Assembly (NCBI RefSeq): GCF_002259705.1
Contig: NZ_MWWT01000001.1
Location: forward strand, 418,285-482,284
DNA: 64,000 bases
From: Alloscardovia macacae
GTDB taxonomy: Bacteria > Actinomycetota > Actinomycetes > Actinomycetales > Bifidobacteriaceae
Direction of reading: 5' to 3'
Shown here: one piece after another, positions 34,509-43,170 of the stretch
Layout: every line of letters starts with the position of its first letter
Position numbering within the stretch: position 1 is the stretch's first letter
The notes under the pieces: generated by a model
Seen by the model: only the letters and a program-made list of their open reading frames with translations
The model's database searches: none
What the model was told of the DNA's origin: nothing
Made by a program: the position numbers and the translations under genes

Positions 34509-35474
34509 ATGAGTCGTCAGGATATAAACGCTACACTGAAAAACCGTGAGCGGACACTCGTGATGGGCGTGCTAAATATTACTGAGGATTCCTTCTCTGA
34601 TGGTGGGCGGTATCTCGAGCCAGAGGCAGCTCTGGCTCACGCGCGTGAGATGGTCGCGCAGGGGGCAGACATCCTCGACATCGGGGCAGAATCCACCAGA
34701 CCTGGAGCAGTACGCGTGCCTGAAGAGGTAGAGAAGGAGCGCATTCTCGGTGCTGTGACTCATCTCGTGCGCGAATTCCCTGACCTCCCTTTAAGCATCG
34801 ATACGACGCGTGCGAGTGTGGCACGTGCTGCTCTCGAAGCCGGTGCGCACATCATTAATGACGTCTCGGGAGGTAAGCTCGACCCTGAGCTTCCACGCGT
34901 GGTAGCCCAGTACCCAGACTGTCTCTACATCGTCCAGCACTGGCGGACGTGGCTCGGACAGGATGGGTCTGCACAGAGTGAAAAGACCACGACACACTAT
35001 GCGAATGGTGTGGTGGATGATACGTATGAAGAACTCCAGTCCCAGGTCCTCGCCGTTCGTGCTGCAGGAGTACAGCCAGGCCAGATCATCATCGACCCAG
35101 GTCTCGGTTTTTCGAAACCGACCATAGACCATAATGTTCCTCTTATACTGAATACTGAGCACCTTAGCCATATGGGATATCCTGTGCTTATAGGAGCATC
35201 GCGTAAGCGTTTCGTCGCTGCCATGATCCGGGAAGCTGGACAGGAGGACAGTGAAGAAACGCGCGATATGATGACGGCATCCCTGAGCGTTATAGCAGCG
35301 GAACGGGGAGCGTGGGCAGTACGGGTACATGACGTAGCGCGAAACCGCCTCGCTATAGAAGTGGCCCAGCAGGTGCGTGCATCGAAAAATCAGCTTCTGG
35401 ACCGCCTGTCCGACCAGCTGTCTCAGACCATGAACATCCCGAACATGAGCGCAGACATCAGCATAGACATCTAA
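34509..35474 (+). CDS. folP: Dihydropteroate synthase
   Basis: 321 aa. Joins p-aminobenzoate to hydroxymethyl-dihydropterin; target of sulfonamides. Signatures VMGVLNITEDSFSDGGR, DIGAESTRPGA, NDVSGG, DPGLGFSKP and IGASRKRF are present; the last two phosphate and pterin loops look wild-type. RBS AGGGAAAAGGGAG precedes the ATG. Confidence 0.95.
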   Translation: MSRQDINATLKNRERTLVMGVLNITEDSFSDGGRYLEPEAALAHAREMVAQGADILDIGAESTRPGAVRVPEEVEKERILGAVTHLVREFPDLPLSIDTTRASVARAALEAGAHIINDVSGGKLDPELPRVVAQYPDCLYIVQHWRTWLGQDGSAQSEKTTTHYANGVVDDTYEELQSQVLAVRAAGVQPGQIIIDPGLGFSKPTIDHNVPLILNTEHLSHMGYPVLIGASRKRFVAAMIREAGQEDSEETRDMMTASLSVIAAERGAWAVRVHDVARNRLAIEVAQQVRASKNQLLDRLSDQLSQTMNIPNMSADISIDI

Positions 35475-35502
35475 GCATCTGAGCGTAGAAAAGGATAAGC
35501 AG

Positions 35503-36510
35503 ATGGATTACATTACTCTTACAGGAGTGAGCGCCCTCGGAACACATGGAGTCCTGGACTTCGAGCATACGGACCCCCAGCCATTTGTGGTAGATGCGAC
35601 CCTTTATCTCGACCTCAGTGACGCATCGCGCAGTGACGACCTAGCAGATACCGTCAGCTACGCACAGATAGCAGACCGTATCGTATCCGTTATCCAGGGC
35701 GAGCACTGTGACCTCATCGAACGCCTCGCTCAGCGCATCGCAGACAGCATTCTGCTCTTGTGGCGCGTACAGCGTACAGTGGTGACGGTCCATAAGCCGA
35801 AAGCTCCCATCGAACAGGACTTCGGGGATGTGAGCGTGACCATCGAGCGCGAACAGCCGAGCGGAGCGAGCTACGGAGACGAGAAAATTGACACTCCTAC
35901 GAAAGCCTCGCAAGCAGCTGCCGAACAGACAGAACAGACAGAACAGGTACAAGACCCGCCCGAACTGCACACGGCCATCCTCGCGCTCGGGGGGAACGTG
36001 GGAGACGTGAGCCTGGCTATGCGCGAAGCTATCGTGAGCCTCGACGCGCTGCCGGGAAATCAGATTACCGGTATCTCCGCGCTGTATAGAACTGCGCCGT
36101 GGGGCGTGCCGGGCGCTGAGCCAGTGCCAGACTTTTATAACGCGGTCGTCGAGCTGAGTACGCCGCTGAGCGCACGCGAGCTGCTCGAGCACATCCACAC
36201 GATAGAAGCCGAGCATGGACGCACGCGCGACGTGCACTGGGACTCACGCACACTGGACATTGATATCATAGACTTTAACGGAACAGTCAGCGCAGATCCG
36301 GATCTGACTCTTCCCCATCCGCGTGCCTGGCAGCGCGCTTTCGTTCTGCGGCCGTGGCTGGATGTTCAGCCGAACGCGCAGCTGGTGGGGGAGCATGAGG
36401 GGGCCGTAGCTGAGCTCGCCCAGCGCGCACCAGACGCGCACGCGGTGCAGCTCGAATCCCTGGACTGGATACTGCAGACGGGACGCACGAAGGAGGATGG
36501 ACAGCGATGA
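35503..36510 (+). CDS. folBK: Bifunctional dihydroneopterin aldolase / HPPK
   Basis: 335 aa, fusion of two consecutive folate enzymes. Residues 1-118: FolB (LTGVSALGTHGVLDFEH, VSYAQI, ERLAQRIAD). Residues 119-150 are a Gln/Glu linker. From about 151: FolK (LALGGNVGDVSLAMREAI, YRTAPWG, DFYNAVVEL, RTLDIDIIDF, LPHPRAWQRAFVL). The fusion is common in bifidobacteria. It overlaps the next gene by 4 bp. Confidence 0.95.
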   Translation: MDYITLTGVSALGTHGVLDFEHTDPQPFVVDATLYLDLSDASRSDDLADTVSYAQIADRIVSVIQGEHCDLIERLAQRIADSILLLWRVQRTVVTVHKPKAPIEQDFGDVSVTIEREQPSGASYGDEKIDTPTKASQAAAEQTEQTEQVQDPPELHTAILALGGNVGDVSLAMREAIVSLDALPGNQITGISALYRTAPWGVPGAEPVPDFYNAVVELSTPLSARELLEHIHTIEAEHGRTRDVHWDSRTLDIDIIDFNGTVSADPDLTLPHPRAWQRAFVLRPWLDVQPNAQLVGEHEGAVAELAQRAPDAHAVQLESLDWILQTGRTKEDGQR

Positions 36511-36974
36511 AAGCTCAGCGCACCCCGTGGTGGCACTACGTGACACTGCTCATAGCCGGCCTGCTCGTCGGTCTCATAGCGGCCTCGTGGGCGTCTCGCC
36601 ATTCGAGCGCTATGATGAGCGCGCCGTGGTATCTCACGGCATCCATCATCGGCGTGGGATTCGTGGTCCTGTGGTCGGCGTGGCAGGTGCGGCGCTTCGT
36701 AGATGGGAAGATCACGAAGATGGCGCCGGAACGCAGCGTAAACACTCTCGTTTTCGCGAAGGCACTGGGGCTGGCTGCAGCCGCGCTCGCAGGGTGGTAT
36801 CTGGGGATTTTCGCCATCGTCATTCAGCATGCAGAAGTGGAGTACTTTGCTACTGTGGCGTGGCAGACGTCCGTGGCTGCTGTAGCGTGTGGAATCGATG
36901 TGGGGTTCGGTGCGCTCGGCGAGTTCTGGTGTCTCATGCCGCCAGATGGAGAGAAGAGAGACTCCGGGAAGTAA
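36507..36974 (+). CDS. DUF3180-family membrane protein
   Basis: 155 aa, four membrane helices (about 10-26, 42-60, 80-100, 110-132). Proteins of this family follow folK in many actinomycetes; their role is unknown. ATGA overlap with folBK and RBS AAGGAGGA place it in the folate operon. Confidence 0.82.
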   Translation: MKAQRTPWWHYVTLLIAGLLVGLIAASWASRHSSAMMSAPWYLTASIIGVGFVVLWSAWQVRRFVDGKITKMAPERSVNTLVFAKALGLAAAALAGWYLGIFAIVIQHAEVEYFATVAWQTSVAAVACGIDVGFGALGEFWCLMPPDGEKRDSGK

Positions 36975-37006
36975 GACCACGCATACGTAACGTAAGGATT
37001 TGAGAC

Positions 37007-37960
37007 ATGACACATTTCGAACTTCGCATTCCGGTACAGGAGGCGAGTACGCGACCGGATAAAGCGCGGGACATCCAGCTGTGGATCTCGCGCGTGCCTG
37101 CGGGCAAGCGCACGCCCGTCTGGGAGCTCTCGCACACGTATACGGCGCACGAGCAGTATCCACTCGGCGCGGACCGTTTCGCGACGAACCGGAGGAATCT
37201 GTTCCTCGACGTGCTCTCTCTGCTCGATGCGGGTGCACGCGTGGAGGATGCGTCTGATGCTGTGCGCGTGAGCGAGATTCCTGAGCCTGGCGAGGAGCAT
37301 ACGGACGAGCAGGCACAGGACTATACGGTGGCCACGCTCAAGACTCTCGCTCAGCGTGCGGCTCGCGTCGCCGCTGATGGTTCGGGGAATGCTCGCCGTT
37401 TTAAGGATGCGCGTGCGCTGTGGCAGAAGCTGTCCGCGCATGTGGACGCCGCGCTGAAGGCGGGGCTGACTGAGCCGGTGACGAATGTGCGCAAAACGCA
37501 TAATTGGAAGAAAAATCAGCCGTTTAAGGACGTGTCTGCGCATCCGGACGCATGGTACGTGCTGAACGTCTACGCGCGCTCGAATCCGAAGAAGGATGCG
37601 TTCCTGGCCGTCCGGACGCTCGGCGAGCTGTGGGCGTACGTGGCCGAGCGCGACGCGCAGGATGCCGCTACACTTAGCCGCGTCGAGCAGCAGCGCGCGG
37701 CGGCGGAAGCGAATCTCGACTATCCGACCTTCGGCGAGCTCGCGCAGCTGACCGGCGACGCGAATATGCTCGTCTTCCCGGATGACGCGAGCCTCGTGTC
37801 CTGGATTCGCGAGACTGCAGGCAGCGCGGACGAGCTCGCGCGCGAGACGCCGGTGGAAGCGCACGTTCCGCCGAGCGTGCTGGACGAGGACGACCCGGCG
37901 TACATGCCGCGCGTCTCGACCGGCACTGCTCTGCATCTGGCGAACGTTCTGGATAAGTAA
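37007..37960 (+). CDS. Soluble protein of unknown function
   Basis: 317 aa, hydrophilic, no signal or membrane segment, few cysteines. N-terminal beta-rich part (FELRIPVQEAS, IQLWISRVPAG) then helical, Ala/Glu/Arg-rich regions. I recognise no domain. The RBS TAAGGA is well placed and the gene lies 33 bp after DUF3180, so it may belong to the same operon. Strong codon bias shows it is a real gene. Confidence 0.7.
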   Translation: MTHFELRIPVQEASTRPDKARDIQLWISRVPAGKRTPVWELSHTYTAHEQYPLGADRFATNRRNLFLDVLSLLDAGARVEDASDAVRVSEIPEPGEEHTDEQAQDYTVATLKTLAQRAARVAADGSGNARRFKDARALWQKLSAHVDAALKAGLTEPVTNVRKTHNWKKNQPFKDVSAHPDAWYVLNVYARSNPKKDAFLAVRTLGELWAYVAERDAQDAATLSRVEQQRAAAEANLDYPTFGELAQLTGDANMLVFPDDASLVSWIRETAGSADELARETPVEAHVPPSVLDEDDPAYMPRVSTGTALHLANVLDK

Positions 37961-37962
37961 AG

Positions 37963-37998
37963 CTAAGGCCAATTCTCGCACTGGAGAATTGGCCTTAG
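37963..37998. terminator. Perfect bidirectional terminator
   Basis: 15-bp perfect stem (37963-37977 with 37984-37998), loop GCACTG, between convergent genes. Each arm contains the recurring word AATTGGCC. Confidence 0.85.
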
Positions 37999-38000
37999 TC

Positions 38001-39521
38001 CTACAGAACGCGGGCGGTGAGCACCGTCACCGACGCAGCCGGGAGACTCAGCGTATGTGAGGCGCCCGTCTCGGCCGGCGCGTCCACTTGGTAGGAGCGG
38101 ACGGCATCTGGACTCTCCGGCGTATTACAGCTGTGCGGGTCATCCGCTTCGAGACGGCGCACGCTGACCACATCCACCGGCGAGGCGAAGAGCAGCTCCA
38201 CATCCGTGGCCGCATCCATGGATGCATTCACGAGGTCCACGGTGATAACGCCATCCTTCTCTGACGCGAAAGTATACACGCCCGTCTCTTTATCCTGGCG
38301 TGGGATGCTCAGCGCGCGAGCCCCGCGATGTGCCTGATACATCATGAAGACGTCATAATTCGGCGTGATGACCATATCCTCACCCTCGGTGAGGATGAGC
38401 GAATTCAGAACGTTCACCGTCTGCGCGTTACATGCCATGGTGAGCACATCACAGTGGCGCTGGAGCAGGTCGAGTGTCAGAGCCGTGGTAATGGCATCGC
38501 GCATGGTCACCTGCTGCTTGAGGGCAGGCTGAGCAGTGAAGGCACTGTAATGCCAGTTACCCCATTCGCCGAGGACGAGATCCACATGGGTGAGCTTCGA
38601 GTCGAGCGGGCCTTCCGGCTCAGGAACGCGCTGTATACTGCTGCGTACGAGTGCGGCCTGCTCCACGATGAGATCTTCGAGCTCGAGACAGCCGGAGATG
38701 ACGCGATTCCAGCCCTCGCGCGTGAACTCAGTAGGCGTGTCTGCAGGGTCAGAGACATTCCAATTATAAAAATGCATGTCATACCCGTGGATAGGCGGCT
38801 GACGGTACTCGCTCAAGGATGTGAAGAAGTCCTCAGTCCACTTCACGCTTTCGCGTGGCTTATTCGAGTCGGGGCCACTGGCGATGGCATACATAGGGCT
38901 CGTCTCGAAGACACTCTGGGTAAACTTCGGCATAGCGCTGGCGAAGCGACGGTACTCATCCATGTACGTCTGTGGGGTCATAGTACCGCCTCCGGCCCAC
39001 ACTTCGTTCCCTATACCCCAGTACTTCACGTTATACGGCTCTGGATGGCCGTTTGCTGCGCGCAGACGAGACAGAGTCGTGTCCTCGGCGCGGTTACAGT
39101 ACTCCATCCAGTCCTTCATCTCCTGAACCGTGCCGGAGAGGAGATTTATATTTATCCACGGTTCAGCGCCTATCATCTCGCACAGCTGGAGAAACTCGTC
39201 CGTGCCGAACTGGTTATCTTCGCGCTCGAAAGTACCGAAATTCTCATTAAAGGTGACGGGACGCTCCTCTCGTGGACCGATGCCGTCGCGCCAGTGGTAC
39301 ATGTCCGCATAGCATCCGCCTGGCCAGCGCAGCACAGGAGGCTTGAGCTGCTTCAAGGCATCGAGGACATCATTACGGTATCCCTTCGTGTTCGGGATAG
39401 GGCTGTCTTCGCCCACCCAGATGCCTTCATTAATGCAGGTGCCGAGGTACTCGATAAACTGGCCGTGGAGCTTCGGACTGATGGTGCCGATGCGCTGGGC
39501 GGGATCGATGAATATGGTCAT
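38001..39521 (-). CDS. abfA: GH51 alpha-L-arabinofuranosidase
   Basis: 506 aa, cytosolic. Releases terminal arabinofuranose from arabino-oligosaccharides. Acid/base Glu is in GIGNEVWAGG and the nucleophile Glu in LVLGEWGNW; RWPGGCYADMYHWRDGIG and FIEYLGTCINEGIWVGE are family hallmarks. ATG 39521 is chosen because AAAGGAG precedes it and family proteins begin here; the frame stays open upstream for 30 codons. Two intracellular arabinoside-type hydrolases in the window (with the GH43-like one) point to plant-glycan use. Confidence 0.93.
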   Translation of the reverse strand: MTIFIDPAQRIGTISPKLHGQFIEYLGTCINEGIWVGEDSPIPNTKGYRNDVLDALKQLKPPVLRWPGGCYADMYHWRDGIGPREERPVTFNENFGTFEREDNQFGTDEFLQLCEMIGAEPWININLLSGTVQEMKDWMEYCNRAEDTTLSRLRAANGHPEPYNVKYWGIGNEVWAGGGTMTPQTYMDEYRRFASAMPKFTQSVFETSPMYAIASGPDSNKPRESVKWTEDFFTSLSEYRQPPIHGYDMHFYNWNVSDPADTPTEFTREGWNRVISGCLELEDLIVEQAALVRSSIQRVPEPEGPLDSKLTHVDLVLGEWGNWHYSAFTAQPALKQQVTMRDAITTALTLDLLQRHCDVLTMACNAQTVNVLNSLILTEGEDMVITPNYDVFMMYQAHRGARALSIPRQDKETGVYTFASEKDGVITVDLVNASMDAATDVELLFASPVDVVSVRRLEADDPHSCNTPESPDAVRSYQVDAPAETGASHTLSLPAASVTVLTARVL

Positions 39522-39607
39522 AATGTGCTCCTTTGCAGAGGGGTGTGAGAGTAAGTGTAGCACATGTGTGTGAACGTTCACATGAGGACTTCGCGGCGAT
39601 GCGTCGA

Positions 39608-39750
39608 GCACTCTGAGTTTTTCTGTGAGAATGGCGAGTTTGTCGTCACGAATGACTGTCTCGAGATGTGAGAAACGGCGGAATCTCGCGGTTTCTGTGT
39701 ATCAAACGTTCGCTGGAGACGGTCATTCGTGACTACAAATGGACGAAAAA
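39608..39750. repeat. Dispersed inverted-repeat element, copy 2
   Basis: Arms 39639-39662 and 39716-39739 match at 22 of 24 positions; an inner hairpin AGAAAC/GTTTCT sits in the loop (39671-39696). It shares the GCACTCTGAGTTTTT entry block, TTTGT(A/C)GTCA arm start and the ATGGCGAG flank with copy 1. The right flank GGACGAAAAAC also matches the reversed left flank of copy 1. Confidence 0.65.
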
Positions 39751-39763
39751 CGGGAAAATTGGC

Positions 39764-40660
39764 CTACGCCTGAGCAGGAACGCGGATCATAGCCTCCTGT
39801 GCCATGGCGGCGACGAGCTCCCCGGACGCGCTGTAGACGCGGGCGTGTGCGAGTCCGCGACCATGCGCGGCCACAGGAGTGTCCTGCACGTACAGGTGCC
39901 ACGTGTTCATGTCCACATTCTGATACCACCACATGGAGTGGTCGAGGCTCGCGAAACTCATGCCCGGAGCGCTGAAATCCAGCTGCGCGCGGCGGACGAT
40001 AGGCTCCATCATGATCTGGTCGCAGCCGAGGGCGAGGAGCGCGCGATGCAGCGTCTGCCCGGCGAGCGTATCCGCGGACGGCGCCGTGCCGTCGAGCTTC
40101 ATCCAGACGAGCTGACGGCCGGACGGTTCGCCCGTCTGCGGTGCGCCCAGAATGACGGACGGCGTGACGTGCCGGATGTCGAATGCGGACTTATGCGCGT
40201 AGTAGTCCGCGAACGGCGAGTGCTGGGCGAGCGGCGTCATGAGCTGCTGTGCGCTGGGCAATTCTTCCGGATCTGGCACGTTCTCAGGCATAACGTCGGC
40301 GTACTCGAAGCCGCTCTGACCAGGTTCCTGGAAGCTCGCGATGGCGGTAAGTATGGCACCATGACTCTGGGTGACATTCACGCGGCGGCTCGAAAACGAG
40401 CGACCATCCCTCAGGTTCTCCACGTGGAATGTCACATCCTGATGAATATCTCCAGGGCTGATGAAGTAGCCATGAAGAGAGTGGGGGAGTCTGTCTGGCG
40501 TGGTGAGGCTTGCTGCCATAACAGACTGGGCGAGAACCTGTCCGCCATAGACGCGACCAGTGGGGAAGTAGAGGGATGGAGCAGTGAAGGTGCTTTCTTC
40601 GGAAGGCTGTGCAGCGAGGTCTAGGACGCTCAGAAGGTTTTCGAGAGGAGTAGAAGTCAT
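39764..40660 (-). CDS. tesB: Acyl-CoA thioesterase II
   Basis: 298 aa from ATG 40660. Double hotdog fold that hydrolyses acyl-CoA. N-terminal FPTGRVYGGQVLAQSVMAAS and HSLHGYFISPGD, mid-protein DGRSFSSRRV, C-terminal SLDHSMWWYQNVDMNTWHLY with the catalytic Asp. The frame runs open to 41134 but the -10 TACACT at 40668-40673 (minus strand), 7 nt before this ATG, marks a leaderless start. It is divergent from the LytTR operon. Confidence 0.92.
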   Translation of the reverse strand: MTSTPLENLLSVLDLAAQPSEESTFTAPSLYFPTGRVYGGQVLAQSVMAASLTTPDRLPHSLHGYFISPGDIHQDVTFHVENLRDGRSFSSRRVNVTQSHGAILTAIASFQEPGQSGFEYADVMPENVPDPEELPSAQQLMTPLAQHSPFADYYAHKSAFDIRHVTPSVILGAPQTGEPSGRQLVWMKLDGTAPSADTLAGQTLHRALLALGCDQIMMEPIVRRAQLDFSAPGMSFASLDHSMWWYQNVDMNTWHLYVQDTPVAAHGRGLAHARVYSASGELVAAMAQEAMIRVPAQA

Positions 40661-40667
40661 GGGTATT

Positions 40668-40673
40668 AGTGTA
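40668..40673 (-). promoter_or_regulatory. Leaderless -10 of tesB
   Basis: TACACT on the minus strand, 7-nt gap to ATG 40660, no RBS. Confidence 0.65.
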
Positions 40674-40798
40674 GTGCATGTGGGGCGACGAGGTGGAGTG
40701 CGCGAACGGCATATGCGCACGTGGCCTGTGAAAGCTGAGGAAGAATTGGCCACAAGCGTAAGAATTATGAATGCTGACGAATGATGCACGCCCTCGTG

Positions 40799-40804
40799 TA
40801 AAAT
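40799..40804 (+). promoter_or_regulatory. -10 box of the LytTR operon
   Basis: TAAAAT preceded by GTG, giving an extended -10. It overlaps the first possible ATG at 40803, which therefore cannot be the start. Confidence 0.5.
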
Positions 40805-40847
40805 GAATACGCGAACGCCCGCCGATATACGCGAAGAGGGGAGAGCC

Positions 40848-41585
40848 ATGCGCGTAGCTGTCATAGACGATGTCCCGCAGGAAGCGGACGCCACGCGGGC
40901 ATTAGTCGAGCGCGCGGCCGGCGCTGACTCGGACCTGAGCGCGCATGCAGACGCCGAAACGGCAGACATCACGCTCTTCTCCTCCGGCTCGGAATTTCTC
41001 GATACATACCCGCGCGGACACGGCTTCGACGTCATCTTCCTGGACATCGAAATGCCCGGCCTCGACGGCATGGAGACCGCGCGCAAAATCCGCGAGTATG
41101 ACACGAACGCCATCATCATCTTCACCACACGCATGGCGCAGTACGCCGTGGCGGGATACGCGGTGGATGCTATCAGTTATCTCGTCAAGCCCATCGCGCA
41201 GCCGGAATTCGCGCTCGCGTGGCGTAAAGTCCAGCGCATTCTCAGCTCGCGCACGTCTCTCCAGGTGCCCATCGAATCCACCACGGGCACTATCTTCCTG
41301 AACTCCGACGATATCCTCTATGTGGACGTGCGGTCTCACATGCTGTACTACCATACGACGCGCGGCACGTATACCGCGTGGAAGAGTCTCACAGCAGCAG
41401 CAGAGGAACTGAAAGATTACGATTTCGCGGTCATCAGCCGCTATGTCATGGTGAACATCGCACACGTGACGAAGATAGACACCTCGACCGGGGACATCGA
41501 CGTGGAGGGGGAGATCTTCCGCGTGTCGCGCTCGAAGAAGAAGGACGTGGCACAGCGGCTGCTGGACTTCCATGCGCGTGGATAG
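40848..41585 (+). CDS. LytTR-family response regulator (AgrA/LytR-like)
   Basis: 245 aa from ATG 40848 (GGGGAG 6 nt upstream). Residues 1-125: receiver with acidic pocket VIDD, phospho-Asp in VIFLDIEMPGLDG and Lys in SYLVKPI. Residues 140-245: LytTR DNA-binding domain (TIFLNSDDILYVDVRSHML, YVMVNIAHVTKID). Family members bind tandem direct repeats and often control bacteriocins or competence. It is followed 19 bp later by its likely kinase. Confidence 0.9.
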   Translation: MRVAVIDDVPQEADATRALVERAAGADSDLSAHADAETADITLFSSGSEFLDTYPRGHGFDVIFLDIEMPGLDGMETARKIREYDTNAIIIFTTRMAQYAVAGYAVDAISYLVKPIAQPEFALAWRKVQRILSSRTSLQVPIESTTGTIFLNSDDILYVDVRSHMLYYHTTRGTYTAWKSLTAAAEELKDYDFAVISRYVMVNIAHVTKIDTSTGDIDVEGEIFRVSRSKKKDVAQRLLDFHARG

Positions 41586-41604
41586 CGCGGGGAGATAGAG
41601 AATC

Positions 41605-43113
41605 ATGGATTTTTCCTACATTACATTCCCCTTTGAAACGCTTCTGGCGGTGCTCCTCGTCTCGAGCCATCAGAAACTGAAGTACGGCTGGCCTCCGCGC
41701 ATTAAAGCAGGCATCACCTTCGGACTCGTTACGCTGCTCTACTTCGTTCTGGGACTGAGCGCGAACCAGTCGGGATACACCATCGACACGGTGGAGATGC
41801 TGTATCTGCCCTTCATCTGCATTCTGTATCTCGGATTCGCGGCCGCGCTCGCCGTCATCGTGCAGCAGCTCTATGATGTGACTCCTGTCGAAGCGCTGGT
41901 GACTATGGTGATGGGCTATGGTCTGCAGCACCTCTCGGTGGGGATAGTGAATACGTTTTTGCGTGCGGTTCCGCTGCAGACGCTGGGATCTGGTCTGGGT
42001 TCTGGTCTGGGTGGGGCCGGAAGCATGGCTGCAGTGGGCGAACTCGCCGCAGATACTGCACGTATCCTCATTATGGCTGTCTGCTATGCCATCGCGTACC
42101 ACTGGCTCACTCCGCGCTTCCACATTCACGTGGAAGCTGTGCAGCAGTCCATGCGCTGGGTGTGGCTCAGTGTCTTCATCCTGAGCTCGGCCATCGTCTT
42201 TAACATGGTGCTGACCATCGAAGTGACGTCGCACGCGGGAGGCGCTGCGGCGTCTTCGCTCGGCGCTATGGGCACGGGCGGTCTGGCTGCACTCGGTATG
42301 ACGGGTCCGGTCGTTCCACTCGCTGTGGAATACAGCTTCCGCATTATGGACTTCCTGTGCACGCTCCTCGGAATGTCTGTGCTTCTCCTCGTCTCCACGC
42401 GCGACCAGCTGATGAGTGACCTCGACATGCTGACGCATCTGAATGAAGCGAAAGTGCAGCATTACGATATGAGCCGTGAGAATATGGAACTCGTGAATGC
42501 GAAATTCCACGATGTGAGAAAGAGTCTCGCTTCGGTGCGCGCCACCATCCAGAATCTCGACGGGCTGTCCGGCGTGGATAGCGATGCGCTGAACGTTCCA
42601 GCTGAATCGCTCAAGTCCATGCAGGAGCTGGAAAACGCCATCCGCATTTACGACTCCATCTTCCAGACGGGCGACGACTTCATCGACTCCGTTCTGACCG
42701 AAAAGAGCCTGTACTGCAGCGCGCACAGCATCCGTTTTAACGCGATGGTAGACGGCCGCGCGTTCAGCTTCCTCGAGCCGGCAGACGTGGCCGCGCTTTT
42801 CGGGAACATCATCGATAACGCCATCGAGGCTGTGGAGAGCTCGAGTCTTCCGGACGAGCAGCGCGTCATCGAGCTGAGCGCTCACGTATCCGGCGGGTAT
42901 GCCGTTTTATCCTCGTCCAATTTTTACACTGGCTCAGTGACCATATCCAGTGAAACGGGCCTGCCCGTCAGCGCAAAGACAGACTCCAGATTCCACGGCT
43001 ATGGCATGAAGTCCATAGCTGCGGTGGTGCAGGAGCGCGGAGGCCAGGTGAACGTCCAGGCAGATAATGACGCGCACATCTTCGAGATTCGCGTGGTGCT
43101 GCCTGTGGAGTAG
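41605..43113 (+). CDS. GHKL-type sensor kinase partner of the LytTR regulator
   Basis: 502 aa. About six to seven membrane helices (residues 1-270), then a coiled linker, an H-box-like NAKFHDVRKSLASVRA with the phospho-His, and a GHKL ATPase (FGNIIDNAIEAVE as N-box; GLPVSAKTDSRFHGYGMKSI as G-box). AgrC-like layout suggests it senses a peptide or membrane signal. No small peptide gene was found next to it. RBS GGGGAG precedes the ATG. Confidence 0.85.
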   Translation: MDFSYITFPFETLLAVLLVSSHQKLKYGWPPRIKAGITFGLVTLLYFVLGLSANQSGYTIDTVEMLYLPFICILYLGFAAALAVIVQQLYDVTPVEALVTMVMGYGLQHLSVGIVNTFLRAVPLQTLGSGLGSGLGGAGSMAAVGELAADTARILIMAVCYAIAYHWLTPRFHIHVEAVQQSMRWVWLSVFILSSAIVFNMVLTIEVTSHAGGAAASSLGAMGTGGLAALGMTGPVVPLAVEYSFRIMDFLCTLLGMSVLLLVSTRDQLMSDLDMLTHLNEAKVQHYDMSRENMELVNAKFHDVRKSLASVRATIQNLDGLSGVDSDALNVPAESLKSMQELENAIRIYDSIFQTGDDFIDSVLTEKSLYCSAHSIRFNAMVDGRAFSFLEPADVAALFGNIIDNAIEAVESSSLPDEQRVIELSAHVSGGYAVLSSSNFYTGSVTISSETGLPVSAKTDSRFHGYGMKSIAAVVQERGGQVNVQADNDAHIFEIRVVLPVE

Positions 43114-43170
43114 GACGTGGGGGATGTGTGCTACTCTAAGAGCACACGAGAACACGATGGAGGTGTGCAC

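Noticed and set aside
40661..41134. 158-codon N-terminal extension of tesB
   Set aside because: Overlaps the divergent LytTR gene and its promoter; the thioesterase fold begins right after ATG 40660 and a leaderless -10 fits there.
43114..43170. AgrD-like peptide gene after the GHKL kinase
   Set aside because: The short frame is the upstream extension of the aldo-keto reductase; no amphipathic leader or Cys/Ser thiolactone pattern is present.
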